DNA of 64,000 bases from assembly GCF_022012475.1 (NCBI RefSeq), contig NZ_JAKLWS010000027.1, forward strand, positions 1 to 64,000, written 5' to 3'. The stretch comes from Rhodohalobacter sulfatireducens. Its GTDB lineage: Bacteria > Bacteroidota > Rhodothermia > Balneolales > Balneolaceae. Made by a program: the position numbers and the translations under genes. Below are positions 24,550 through 34,242 of this stretch, piece after piece; position 1 is the stretch's first letter; every line of letters starts with the position of its first letter. A model generated the notes under the pieces. The model searched no databases, was not told where the DNA came from, and saw only the letters and a program-made list of their open reading frames with translations.

Positions 24550-27500
24550 TATCTTGCAATGGCTATTTTTACAATTTTCTTTTCTTTCACTCCACTGGCC
24601 CTGGCCTCAATAAGTGCAAAGTATCCGCCACTGGCCCAGCTAGAGGTATCCAGTGAGATCTCTTCTGAAACCGTTCCTTTACTCTGAACTGTTTGATCTG
24701 AAATCACGCGCCCGCTCATCGTTAATACTTTGATTCGAACTTCTGCGGGCTCCTTGGTTTGAAAACGGATTTGGGTTTGATCCCTTGCCGGGTTCGGCCA
24801 GTTATAGGTCTCTTTACTATTTAATAATGAGAGCTGAGGATCGACGGGCACATCAAATTCAATAAATGCAGAAACTTTATTATTAGTTTGATTACCATAT
24901 TTTGATCTCCACAGAGCATTTTGAAGTTCCTTAAACTCCCAAACTTTGAGTTCTCCGGTGTGGCTGACCGCAAACAATTTATCTTCGGAAATCAGAGGGT
25001 GAACAAGTTGGCCCGCACTGTCTGACAGTCCACCAACCAGCAGAGGAAAACCCTCAATTGACTCGCCCTTTTCGTTATAAGCGTAGAGATTCATGGAGGA
25101 TTGATCGTACCCGGTTATAATCAAATCGTTCAGCTGATCACTATTCAAATCAGCGATGAGTGGAGTTCCGACAAAGGTTACATCTTTTGGCTCAGGAAGT
25201 GGAAATGAAGAAAGAACTGCTCCGTTCACATTTTTTGCAATGAGTTGATTGGCAGAATAATCAATGAATAAAAAATCCGGACCTCCATCTCGATCAAAAT
25301 CTGCAATTGCCGGCCAATCGACCTCTTCAGAATCGTGGATTATATGTTGGGTTTGATAATTATCATCCGATGAAAAAATTGAGAGTTTTCCATCTTCAAG
25401 AAGATAGAAAAGAATACTTTTTTGCGAAGAATTTACAATACCGGTGTATAGACGTGAATCTTCATTCTTCTGACTGATTACATGTGTTACTGATCCTCCG
25501 GGATATTCAAGGATCAGCGAACCATTTTCAATTTTAGCCTGATAGTCTCCAATTCGGCCGGAATATTGAACTGCCAGATTATTTTGGATGATTTCACCAT
25601 TGGTCAAATCAATTTGAGAAGAGGTGCCGTCGATATCCAACGTATTATTTTGATGGGAACTGATAAATGCCTTATTCGGCTGAACATTATAATCAGATAT
25701 CTTACTCATCTCTCCCTGGTCAAACTCGTATGTTGAAATAGTGAGTAAATCTTCAGTTGAAGAAGGGTTTTCAGCGATTGCAATCAGATTGTGTTTTAAA
25801 TATGGTTGCTGGAGTGATGCTATTTCGATTTTTGAATCTGAGAGTTTTCTTTGAGTGGGATTATAGAAACGAATTCCATCGTAACCGGGAATCATGATCC
25901 ATCCATTTGAGATCGGTTGCGAGGCTAATGGATATTGCTGCCAAAAAGTATCATACGAAAGTGAGGTTGTATTTATTTGAAGGTTTGATTGAGTATCCCA
26001 AAGATCATAAAGATCAGAGAAGGGATTTACAGGACGAATGTTGAAGCTTGCAACGGGCAGGTTAGATGAAAAATCAAAAAGTTCAAAGTTTGATGATGCC
26101 CCCGAATTGCTTTTATTATTGGGCCGGGTATCTGGGCCAAATCGGTTTTCATAAAACAGGATGGTATCGGCCTGCGCAATGACTCGAGCATCATTTCCGG
26201 ACCACCAAAAATCAAAAGTAGAACCATTCACTTCATTTTGAGATAAACCAATAGACGTGGGAAGTCCGATATCTTGAGCACCATCGGCTTCTTCAAGGTC
26301 TACGCCTTTCCGATCAGGATTGTTGTTAATGCTTCCCCGATTTATCTCAGATTGAATTACTCTTTCATCGATATGCCATATTAAAATTCCACCATTTAAT
26401 TCTCTCTCAGTACCGTCATTTTGTGAGATGACTCCACCGGGAAGTGAAAAATCGTAATGACTAACATCAACGACTACACCGGGTTCAAGTAACTCATCGA
26501 AGCCCGTTGATTGGTTGACAAATCCCAAGTCTTGGTTTGTAAATGTCTGATTGACATAGGATCCATCACTTTTTTTGATTGTGAGAGTCACGCCGTTGCC
26601 TTCAGGATCACGATGGCGATTTTCAATAAGGAAATACTCGCTTTTTGATAGCGGAATTTTTGCTACGGAATTATCTTGCTTATCGGATGAGGAGGGAAGG
26701 GTAATATTAGATTCGGAGTTTGTATCAACTAAAAATGGCGTTTCCCAACCCAGGTAAGTTTTTTCCCAGGCTGATAATTCAGGAGGAAATAGGCCATTGT
26801 AGGAAAAAATTCCAGCGCCGTCCATCAAACCAAACCGCCCAATTCCGGATTGCCCGGTTTCCGTGTTAAACAGATCGGGTAAGCCCAAATGACTGCCAAT
26901 TTGAGCCGTTAATAGCCCATTGACAGAGAGCGGCAAGACAAATTGATTTCCCACGGCATCGGTGCCGGAACGGGTTAATGTGCGCGGAACAATCAATGAG
27001 TTATCGACCAACAGGTCTCCATTATTGATCGGAAAACCACTGAAGGAAGGGGCATCTAAAAAATCGGCCAAAGTTTGTTTATTTAAATAGAAGGAGGGAA
27101 GGTCTTGGGGAGTTTTGTCGAGGCTAGTACCGGAGAGTTCCACATCTCTTCCGACACCGGCATGGAAAATAACGAAAGCAATGTTATCACCATTTTTAAA
27201 ATCTGTTGTTAGATCTTCCGACTCACTCACTCGTGTCCAAACGTCAGTGATAAACGTAATCATCTCAGATAGATCCGGGTTTTCTCCAATTGGAGAATAT
27301 TTCGCCATTTTCTGAGGAAGCTCATAAATGTCGGGCAGTACTTCAAAATCAACAGATATTTGATTTCGGGAAACTTTCTCGTAGTAATTCTTTACGAATT
27401 CAAGATGTGCTTCAAAATAATTTTGGTCGTGTGGAAGTGCATCAATATTTGTACCGGGGTCTTCGAGATAGGGAATACTGCCAGTATCAAATGTACCGTT

Positions 27501-27716
27501 TCCGGATGTAAATCGATTGGTGTCGGGTTGGAACTCGACCATTACTCCAAGAATCTTGAGGTTTTGATTCAGTGAGGATGAAGATGAAGTTTTAGAAGAG
27601 GAGAGAATGTCCGGTCTTACCCGGTGCTGACTTAATGCATCAACAGATGAAAGGTGAATCAAAAAAAGCAGTGATAAAATATATATACCACTGCTTCTTG
27701 AAGTTAAATATGTCAT
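24549..27716 (-). CDS. M6-like pseudopeptidase with T9SS type A sorting domain
   Basis: The 1055-residue protein begins with a signal peptide (about 1-30). The region up to ~340 aligns to immune-inhibitor-A/M6 metalloproteases, including LGLPDLF (277-283), GRFGLMD and the ELSAWEKTYLGW segment. The zinc motif expected as HEFGH reads AQIGS at 271-275, so the fold lacks its catalytic Glu and both His ligands and should be inactive. The middle contains FG-GAP/VCBS-like repeats (DFDRDGGPDFLFIDY, DLNSDQLNDLIITGY). The C-terminal ~90 residues (NWPNPARDQTQIRF onward) form a T9SS type A sorting domain. It follows the porV-like gene, consistent with T9SS cargo. Confidence 0.8.
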   Translation of the reverse strand: MTYLTSRSSGIYILSLLFLIHLSSVDALSQHRVRPDILSSSKTSSSSSLNQNLKILGVMVEFQPDTNRFTSGNGTFDTGSIPYLEDPGTNIDALPHDQNYFEAHLEFVKNYYEKVSRNQISVDFEVLPDIYELPQKMAKYSPIGENPDLSEMITFITDVWTRVSESEDLTTDFKNGDNIAFVIFHAGVGRDVELSGTSLDKTPQDLPSFYLNKQTLADFLDAPSFSGFPINNGDLLVDNSLIVPRTLTRSGTDAVGNQFVLPLSVNGLLTAQIGSHLGLPDLFNTETGQSGIGRFGLMDGAGIFSYNGLFPPELSAWEKTYLGWETPFLVDTNSESNITLPSSSDKQDNSVAKIPLSKSEYFLIENRHRDPEGNGVTLTIKKSDGSYVNQTFTNQDLGFVNQSTGFDELLEPGVVVDVSHYDFSLPGGVISQNDGTERELNGGILIWHIDERVIQSEINRGSINNNPDRKGVDLEEADGAQDIGLPTSIGLSQNEVNGSTFDFWWSGNDARVIAQADTILFYENRFGPDTRPNNKSNSGASSNFELFDFSSNLPVASFNIRPVNPFSDLYDLWDTQSNLQINTTSLSYDTFWQQYPLASQPISNGWIMIPGYDGIRFYNPTQRKLSDSKIEIASLQQPYLKHNLIAIAENPSSTEDLLTISTYEFDQGEMSKISDYNVQPNKAFISSHQNNTLDIDGTSSQIDLTNGEIIQNNLAVQYSGRIGDYQAKIENGSLILEYPGGSVTHVISQKNEDSRLYTGIVNSSQKSILFYLLEDGKLSIFSSDDNYQTQHIIHDSEEVDWPAIADFDRDGGPDFLFIDYSANQLIAKNVNGAVLSSFPLPEPKDVTFVGTPLIADLNSDQLNDLIITGYDQSSMNLYAYNEKGESIEGFPLLVGGLSDSAGQLVHPLISEDKLFAVSHTGELKVWEFKELQNALWRSKYGNQTNNKVSAFIEFDVPVDPQLSLLNSKETYNWPNPARDQTQIRFQTKEPAEVRIKVLTMSGRVISDQTVQSKGTVSEEISLDTSSWASGGYFALIEARASGVKEKKIVKIAIAR

Positions 27717-27731
27717 TCAAAAGAATAGTTC

Positions 27732-28859
27732 TTACCTGAAATTCATCAGAACACTCAATCGGATTGTGTTTGCGAGTGGGTGGTCATCTTCAAGTGTGTA
27801 AATGTAGCTGAAGTCCACACCAAAAATGTTGTAACGAAGCCCAGCTCCCAAGGTGATGAATTCCCGGTTCCCATTTTCCGGGTGCTCGTAGTAGTAACCG
27901 GATCGGAGTGCAAAAAGCTCATCGTACCAGTATTCAAGTCCAAAGCCGTACATAAGTTGCTGGCCAAGGCTTACATCAACGGTCTCTGTTCCATTAAATC
28001 GTTCGTAAGAACCCCAGGAATTAAAGAGTGCCTCCATAACGCCCATTGTTTCATATTCAGGGCTGTCAGGATCAGTACCGACTCTTTCATTTCGAGCCAT
28101 AATTTTTGAGATGTCATTGGAAAGTGTCAGAGTATTGATACCGTTGGCGTCAATGTCCATGGTATATGCCCATCCCAATCTCATAATAGTGGGGAGGGGA
28201 TCCTTCTGAGCGTTGTCGGTATACTGTATTCCGGGGCCGATGTTTGAGAGGTTGAAACCGGCATTAAATGATGCCTGACGGTTTCCTAATTGGAATGGGT
28301 TGGTTTTGTAAAGTCCGGCCAAATCAATACCCACACTTGAACCGGGGCTAATTTCCTGGCCGCTTACACTTCCATCAGCCAATGAGCTGTAGATATATCG
28401 AAGGCCTGTTCCTAATGAAAAATTGTCTGAAATTTGAAATCCGTAAGAAAGACCTGCAGAAATTTCAAAACTGTTAAATCTGCCGAGTTCAAGACCGGTT
28501 TCATCCGTACGGATCTGCTCACCGAGGTTCAAAAATGTAATGTGTCCGCCAATAGTACCAATTCCATCTACATAATAGGTACCTACGAGATAGTCATAAA
28601 ATAGATCGGCATTAAAAGCAGGTAACCAGTTTGCATGTGTTACACTGATCTGGTTTTGATTTTGAAATGCAAGTCCTGCCGGATTCCAGAAAATTGCTGA
28701 TGCGTTATCTGCAACCGCTACTCCGGTATTTCCCATTCCTGTTGCTCTTGAATCGGGTTCAATCTGAAGGAAAGGAACAGCCGTGATACCAACCTGTGCT
28801 TGGACAGAAAGGATTGGTAATAGCATTATCGCTGCGAGAGTAATGAAAATCTTTTTCAT
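27732..28859 (-). CDS. PorV/PorQ-like outer membrane protein
   Basis: After a signal peptide (MKKIFITLAAIMLLPILSVQ) comes the FadL/PorV-like opening with SRATGMGNTGVAVADNASA and IFWNPAGLA. A beta barrel follows, ending in LSVLMNFR. In Bacteroidetes PorV is the T9SS shuttle that carries cargo to the attachment complex. Family members outside Bacteroidetes often keep the fold. The neighbour downstream is a T9SS-tagged protein, which supports a secretion role. I use the ATG at 28859 (375 residues), although the frame stays open 14 codons upstream. It is the first gene of the nine-gene minus-strand operon. Confidence 0.8.
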   Translation of the reverse strand: MKKIFITLAAIMLLPILSVQAQVGITAVPFLQIEPDSRATGMGNTGVAVADNASAIFWNPAGLAFQNQNQISVTHANWLPAFNADLFYDYLVGTYYVDGIGTIGGHITFLNLGEQIRTDETGLELGRFNSFEISAGLSYGFQISDNFSLGTGLRYIYSSLADGSVSGQEISPGSSVGIDLAGLYKTNPFQLGNRQASFNAGFNLSNIGPGIQYTDNAQKDPLPTIMRLGWAYTMDIDANGINTLTLSNDISKIMARNERVGTDPDSPEYETMGVMEALFNSWGSYERFNGTETVDVSLGQQLMYGFGLEYWYDELFALRSGYYYEHPENGNREFITLGAGLRYNIFGVDFSYIYTLEDDHPLANTIRLSVLMNFR

Positions 28860-29155
28860 GACGTAAAAACTAATTGTTGAATGAATCTGAAACTCTACCA
28901 AAGTATAAGAATAACTCAGGTAATATTTATCTATTGTTTGTTTGCCAACTGAAAGATTGAAAACTGCTGTGATAAACGTAATTAGAATATTCTTAAGAAC
29001 CTTGTGACTGATTCCTTTGCAGCAAGTAATCTTTCTATGAGTATTGTAAAACTGTAGCTTTTTGCAATAGGCTATTGTAGAGTTTATTTAGATTTGATGA
29101 AACGAATAGCTGTATAGAATTTGATCTTTGAACACCAGATAATACACTCACCCCT

Positions 29156-29183
29156 AAAAAAAGTCAAGTACTGCCGGTACTGA
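29156..29183 (-). terminator. Terminator after the thiolase operon
   Basis: On the minus strand, TCAGTAC and GTACTTGA form a stem with one bulge and a CGGCA loop, followed by CTTTTTTTAG. It lies directly after the thiolase stop at 29189. It ends the operon of TPR lipoproteins, metB-like gene and thiolase. Confidence 0.75.
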
Positions 29184-29188
29184 ACCTC

Positions 29189-30367
29189 TTATATCATTTC
29201 TACTACCAGAGCAGATGCACCGCCACCGCCGTTACAAATCCCTGCGCATCCAAGCGTTCCATTCACTCTTTTCAGAGCGTGTAAAAGTGTAACTACAATC
29301 CGGGCACCCGAGCATCCAATTGGGTGGCCAATACTAACGGCTCCACCGTGGATATTAACTTTACCGGGATCAAGTTCCAGGATCTGGTTATTCGCCAGTG
29401 AAACAACTGAGAATGCTTCATTAATTTCAAAAAGGTCCACATCATGTATTGCAATACCCGCTCGTTTCAGTGCAATAGGAATTGCATCTGATGGTGCGGT
29501 TGTAAACCATTCGGGAGCTTTCGCTGCGCTAGCCGAACTTTTAATCCTGGCAATAGGCTTGAGGCTTAACTCTTTTGCTTTTTCCTCACTCATCAACAGT
29601 ACAGCAGCTGCACCATCATTTATACTGCTTGCATTGGCTGCCGTAATGGTTCCTTCTTTGTCAAAAACAGGTTTCAAATGAGGAATTTTATCGAAGTTGA
29701 CGCGCTCCAGTTCCTCATCCATAGATACTTTGATGACATCACCTTTGCGCCCTGTTACTTTAATCTCTACAATTTCATCTTTGAAATATCCATTTTCATG
29801 CGCATTAATAGCCCTCTTGTAAGATTCTATGGCAAATTCATCTTGCTGTTCTCTTGAGATATTACACTCTTTAGCACAAATTTCACCAGCATTGCCCATG
29901 TGAAAATCGTTGTATACATCCCACAGGCCATCAATTAAAATACCATCTTCTGTTTTACCGTGACCCAGTTTTGATCCAAACCGGTGTTTTTTGAGGTAGT
30001 AGGGCACGTTGCTCATACTCTCCATCCCGCCTGCGACCATAATTTCGTTTTGCCCCAAAGTGATTTGATCGGCGGCTATCATGATAGCTTTTGTACCTGA
30101 TGCACAAACTTTATTTACAGTGGTTGATGGAGTTTTTTCAGATAGGCCGGCTTTCATAGCAGCCTGGCGGGCCGGGGCCTGACCAATTCCGGCTGTGAGC
30201 ACATTTCCCATCACAACTTCCTGTACATCATTGGGTTTTATCCCCGCAGATTTGATTACCTCGTAAATTACAGAGGCGCCAAGTTCAGGTGCTGTGAGTG
30301 ATGATAAACTCCCGCCAAAAGATCCGACCGGAGTACGTTTTGCCTCAACAATGACTACATCAGACAT
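29189..30367 (-). CDS. Acetyl-CoA C-acetyltransferase (thiolase)
   Basis: The 392-residue thiolase has the acylated cysteine C88 (NKVCASG), the catalytic GHPIGCSGAR and the CAGICNGGGGAS segment with the second cysteine. Such enzymes condense two acetyl-CoA to acetoacetyl-CoA or run the reverse step in fatty acid oxidation and ketone metabolism. Which direction dominates is not shown by the sequence. It is the last gene of its operon, 12 bases after the PLP enzyme gene. It may serve the beta-oxidation genes elsewhere in the window. Confidence 0.93.
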   Translation of the reverse strand: MSDVVIVEAKRTPVGSFGGSLSSLTAPELGASVIYEVIKSAGIKPNDVQEVVMGNVLTAGIGQAPARQAAMKAGLSEKTPSTTVNKVCASGTKAIMIAADQITLGQNEIMVAGGMESMSNVPYYLKKHRFGSKLGHGKTEDGILIDGLWDVYNDFHMGNAGEICAKECNISREQQDEFAIESYKRAINAHENGYFKDEIVEIKVTGRKGDVIKVSMDEELERVNFDKIPHLKPVFDKEGTITAANASSINDGAAAVLLMSEEKAKELSLKPIARIKSSASAAKAPEWFTTAPSDAIPIALKRAGIAIHDVDLFEINEAFSVVSLANNQILELDPGKVNIHGGAVSIGHPIGCSGARIVVTLLHALKRVNGTLGCAGICNGGGGASALVVEMI

Positions 30368-30379
30368 GAGTTTATTGAT

Positions 30380-31522
30380 TTATGATTCAATAGCTTGTTT
30401 TAAATCACTAATCAAATCTTCAGCATCCTCAACTCCAAGAGATAATCGAATCAGGGAGTCTGTTAAACCGGCTTTAAGACGAACTTCTCTCGGGATGGAC
30501 CCGTGTGTCATAGATGCGGGATGACTGATTAATGACTCTACACCTCCTAAACTCTCTGCTAAGGTAAATATTTCAGTATTCGACATCACTTCATTTGCCT
30601 TTTCAATGGTGTCGTCCTTTAAAGTGAAGGAAACCATCGCTCCAAAATCATTCATCTGTTTTGCCGCAATATGGTGCTGGGCATGTGATTTCAAGCCCGG
30701 ATAATAAACCTTCTCAACTTTGGGATGAGATTCGAGCAGATCCACAACCTGTTTCGCATTTTCAACAGATCGTTGAACTCGAAGATGCAGTGTTTTAATT
30801 CCTCTCAACACCAGGTAACAATCCATGGGACCGGGTACGGCCCCGGATGTTTTCACCTGGAAGCGGATTTTCTCCATGAACTCTTCATTAGAAGAAGCCA
30901 CCGCTCCGCCGATAATATCTGAATGACCGCCGAGATATTTTGTGGTTGAATGCATGGTTACATCCGCACCGAGCAAGAGAGGTTGCTGTAGATAGGGAGA
31001 TGCAAACGTATTATCCACTACTGAAAGTGCACCTGCATCAGATGAAATTTTCGCAACTTTTGCGATATCAATAACTCGCAGCAAGGGATTTGTAGGCGTT
31101 TCAATCCAAACGAGTTTGGTTGAATCTTTGATAGCAGATTTCACCTCGTCAATATCTGTCATGTCAATGAATGAAAACTCAATTCCATAGGGTTCAAAGA
31201 CCTGACGAAAAAGCCTGTACGTACCACCATAAAGGTCATTGGTTGATACTACATGATCCCCGGGCCTGAGAGTTTTAAGAATCGCATCTATAGCAGCCAC
31301 ACCGCTTGCAAAACATGAACAAGAATCGGCTTCCTCAAGTCCTGCAATCATCTTTTCGAGAGCAGTTCTCGTTGGATTTCCTACCCGGGCGTAATCGTAT
31401 CCCTGGTGTACGTTTGGTGCTTTCTGTGCATAGGTTGAAGTTTGAAAGATTGGCGGCATTACGGCCCCTGATGTTTTTTCAGGTTCCTGGCCGGCGTGAA
31501 TCGCTTTTGTATTAAATTTCAT
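30380..31522 (-). CDS. metB: Cystathionine gamma-synthase/lyase-type PLP enzyme
   Basis: The 380-residue Cys/Met-metabolism PLP enzyme has SGVAAIDA (substrate/cofactor loop), the tyrosine of YDYARVGNPTR, ETPTNPLLRV, DNTFASPYL and the lysine K195 in HSTTKYLGGHSD. Cystathionine gamma-synthases, gamma-lyases and related O-acylhomoserine enzymes share these. The gene symbol is a best guess among them. It is 8 bases downstream of a TPR lipoprotein gene and 12 bases upstream of the thiolase, so it belongs to that operon. Confidence 0.85.
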   Translation of the reverse strand: MKFNTKAIHAGQEPEKTSGAVMPPIFQTSTYAQKAPNVHQGYDYARVGNPTRTALEKMIAGLEEADSCSCFASGVAAIDAILKTLRPGDHVVSTNDLYGGTYRLFRQVFEPYGIEFSFIDMTDIDEVKSAIKDSTKLVWIETPTNPLLRVIDIAKVAKISSDAGALSVVDNTFASPYLQQPLLLGADVTMHSTTKYLGGHSDIIGGAVASSNEEFMEKIRFQVKTSGAVPGPMDCYLVLRGIKTLHLRVQRSVENAKQVVDLLESHPKVEKVYYPGLKSHAQHHIAAKQMNDFGAMVSFTLKDDTIEKANEVMSNTEIFTLAESLGGVESLISHPASMTHGSIPREVRLKAGLTDSLIRLSLGVEDAEDLISDLKQAIES

Positions 31523-31530
31523 AAAAAGGT

Positions 31531-32730
31531 TTAGAAATTATATGATCGTTCAATCGACTCTGCTTCTTCCTGCATATCCAACTCAAGATAAACCTGGTAG
31601 AGATTATTGATGTAACCAAGATTATCAGAGTTAATTTCAGCAAGTCGTTCCCAAAGTGGAAGTGCATACTCCATAAAACTCTGTTCCATTTCCTCGAGTT
31701 CGGAATTAGTTTCGGGAAGTTGGCTTAGCCTTGAAGAAGCATTTTTGTAGAAAGAGGCCATCCTGTGAAGGTTCTCTTCTGTGGTTGGAAATGACTCCTG
31801 TATAGTCTCAAAAATTGTATGCACTGAACGAAGCAGGCGGGTTAATTCGTCCTGCTCTTCCTCAGATAACTCACTATTCGTTGATAAAGATGCAATCGAT
31901 TCTGTTTTAGTTTTGAACAGATAATAGAGTTCCGTAGCAAGTGATTCCTGGTAGGCATACCGTGTTGGATATTCCCCGGAGAGTTGTTCCAGCATCTCAA
32001 CCGCCTGTTCGTGTTTATCACTTAAAATTAACACGTTTATCAGGCCATGCTGATAAATTATTTTATCAGGATCGTAATCAACGAGATCTCTGTATCTTCG
32101 TTCTGCTTCAGATAAATCACCGGATTCGAGATATAAATAAGCCAACTTTTCACTGATTGCCGGTTCATAGGAATCATTCTGATCTTCAGCCTGCTCCAAA
32201 GTGGCGATAGCCTGGTTTAAATTTCCATGCTGGTAGTAAGAAGTAGCCAGCAAACTGTAGGTTTGTAAACTATCGGGAATGAGTGTAATTGCATTTTGAA
32301 AATGAGATACAATCGTTGAAAAACTCTCAGATTGGGCAGCCTCATTTTCTTGAAGAAGACTCATTCCTGTCTGTTTTTCAAGATGCCAGGCTTTTGAAAG
32401 AACTTCGTCCAATTGATTTGTAATATTAGGATTCGAAGAATAACCATCTGCAATATCCCTGATATTTTGATAAATAGGATTACGATTCTCGACTTGAGAC
32501 ATCTTTTGAGATCGTTGATAAAGAAGATTTGCCTTCCTTACCTGTAATTGAGCATTATTCGGATTTGCTGAAATTTCCTGGTTTACTTCATTGATTCTTT
32601 CCTGGAGAGTAGCTGCATCATCACCCGATGAGCTTGTTGACTCCGTATTCTGGATGGTACTACACGAAAGGGTAAAAAAAATCCCGAATGCCAGCGCTAA
32701 ACTTAGCATTCGGGGAATTTGGTATATCAT
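31531..32730 (-). CDS. TPR lipoprotein (paralogue 1)
   Basis: The 399-residue protein has a lipobox (FFTLSC, lipidated Cys about residue 23) and tetratricopeptide repeats from about 140 to 270 (LLATSYYQHGNLNQAIATLE, KLAYLYLESGDLSEAERRYR). The repeats and surrounding order (NPIYQN..., SLQTYSLLATSYYQHG) parallel the neighbouring 32739-34067 product, so the two genes look like a tandem duplication. The role is unknown, with envelope scaffolding likely. It is 8 bases from the metB-like gene. Confidence 0.8.
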   Translation of the reverse strand: MIYQIPRMLSLALAFGIFFTLSCSTIQNTESTSSSGDDAATLQERINEVNQEISANPNNAQLQVRKANLLYQRSQKMSQVENRNPIYQNIRDIADGYSSNPNITNQLDEVLSKAWHLEKQTGMSLLQENEAAQSESFSTIVSHFQNAITLIPDSLQTYSLLATSYYQHGNLNQAIATLEQAEDQNDSYEPAISEKLAYLYLESGDLSEAERRYRDLVDYDPDKIIYQHGLINVLILSDKHEQAVEMLEQLSGEYPTRYAYQESLATELYYLFKTKTESIASLSTNSELSEEEQDELTRLLRSVHTIFETIQESFPTTEENLHRMASFYKNASSRLSQLPETNSELEEMEQSFMEYALPLWERLAEINSDNLGYINNLYQVYLELDMQEEAESIERSYNF

Positions 32731-32738
32731 AAATTTAT

Positions 32739-34067
32739 TTAATTCGAGGAATTATTCATTCCGGCTTTTTCCATTGCGTCCTCAGCTTCTTCTTCCATAC
32801 CAAGAGCTGTATAAACCTGGAAGAGTGATCGCCAGTTTTCTGGATTTTCCGGATCTATTTCTGCTGCACGTTCGTAGTATTGTCGGGCCTTTTCTAAATT
32901 TTCTTTAGCCCGTCGATCGTAATCAGCAGCTTCTTCATTATCCATGGTGTTATTGCGTCGCTCAAACAAATTCGCTGCTCGGTTTTGATAAATAACCCCG
33001 AGAATAAAATTAGCTTCTTCATCTTCAGGAACCAGTTCAACGACTTGTTCCATTTCCCGTATAGAGATCGCAGAAAGTTCGTCGATCTCTTGTTCCATAC
33101 TTTCAATTTCCGATTCAAGAGATTCAATTTCAGATTGAGTTTGTTCTAACTCCTGTCCACGTTGATTTCTAGCCGCCTGTCGAAGTTCAAAAAGCTCTTC
33201 ATAAAGATCAGATACCTGGTTAGATATTCTTTCTACACTTTGATAGACCTGGGTACCCAAAACACGCCTGTATTGAGGATTGTTAGGTTCGCTGTCAATC
33301 AGTTCTTCAACAAGGCTTATGGCCCGATCTCTGTCTCCAGCCTGGATATATGCATCGGCAAGAAACTGAACAAACATTGTTTCTTCAGGATAGACCTCAC
33401 GTCCTTCTTCAGAAAGCTCAATAGCCTCTTCATAGTTATTATTATAAAGATATAAACTGACCAGGTATTCATAATCTTCAGGTGCAGGTTGTTCCAACAA
33501 CTCCATAGCATTCTCGTAGCTCTCAATAGCTTGATCAACCTGGTCTAATTGGTAGTATGTTGAAGAAAGTACCTGGTAGGTCATGGCACTGTCTGGGTTG
33601 ATAGTTACTGCGTTTTCCAGATGAGCCAGTGAAGTTTCATATGGGTTTTCAGTGGCATTGAAAAGGCTGTCATCATTCTGGATGTTTACTGCCATGTTAT
33701 ACTCGTCAGCCCAAAACGACACAACTGAATTGGTAAGCTGTTCAAGTTCTTCCGGTTCTTCAGGTTGAGCCTCCATTAAATCTTTTGCAGAATCAAAAGA
33801 TGTTCTCGCATTTTCATAAACAGGTTGCCGGGTACTTGGCGGCTCCATCTCCCAGGCTTGAGAGGCTAAAACAATCCCCTTGTAATAGTGAGCAACATAG
33901 TTTGATGAATCTTGTTCAAGTGCAGTGTTGACCGTTTCAAGAGCTGACTCAAAATTGCCGGTAACCAAGTCTACCTGCACATCATTTACCAGTGGATCTG
34001 TAGTTTCGCATGCCCAGAATAGCAACATGGGAGCGATTATCAGTAAGATTAGTTTGGATCTTTTCAT
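32739..34067 (-). CDS. TPR lipoprotein (paralogue 2)
   Basis: The lipobox is LLFWAC. I start the protein at the ATG at 34067 (442 residues) because an upstream TTG in the same frame only adds a non-signal-like stretch. TPRs cover about 130-240 (VLSSTYYQLDQVDQAIESYE, LADAYIQAGDRDRAISLVEE), then comes a coiled coil (about 270-310: ELEQTQSEIESLESEIESME) and a final TPR pair near the C-terminus (QYYERAAEIDPENPENW). It is the first gene of the four-gene operon. The coiled coil is missing from its paralogue. Confidence 0.8.
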   Translation of the reverse strand: MKRSKLILLIIAPMLLFWACETTDPLVNDVQVDLVTGNFESALETVNTALEQDSSNYVAHYYKGIVLASQAWEMEPPSTRQPVYENARTSFDSAKDLMEAQPEEPEELEQLTNSVVSFWADEYNMAVNIQNDDSLFNATENPYETSLAHLENAVTINPDSAMTYQVLSSTYYQLDQVDQAIESYENAMELLEQPAPEDYEYLVSLYLYNNNYEEAIELSEEGREVYPEETMFVQFLADAYIQAGDRDRAISLVEELIDSEPNNPQYRRVLGTQVYQSVERISNQVSDLYEELFELRQAARNQRGQELEQTQSEIESLESEIESMEQEIDELSAISIREMEQVVELVPEDEEANFILGVIYQNRAANLFERRNNTMDNEEAADYDRRAKENLEKARQYYERAAEIDPENPENWRSLFQVYTALGMEEEAEDAMEKAGMNNSSN

Positions 34068-34242
34068 TTTTATATACGTGATGTTTTTCAAATTTATTTA
34101 ATACTTAGAAAGTAACTATATATAGAGGATTCCGCAATATCAGGTTCCTCCATAACAAGTTGGAGTAGGTTGATTTACTATAGGAATAAATTTTTCTTTA
34201 AAATTGAAGTATCTCAAAAACTTTAAGAATGAATTTAGCGAT

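Noticed and set aside
28902-29188. Gene between the porV-like and thiolase genes
   Set aside because: No frame with coding features was found; the stretch holds the porV-operon promoter side and the thiolase terminator.
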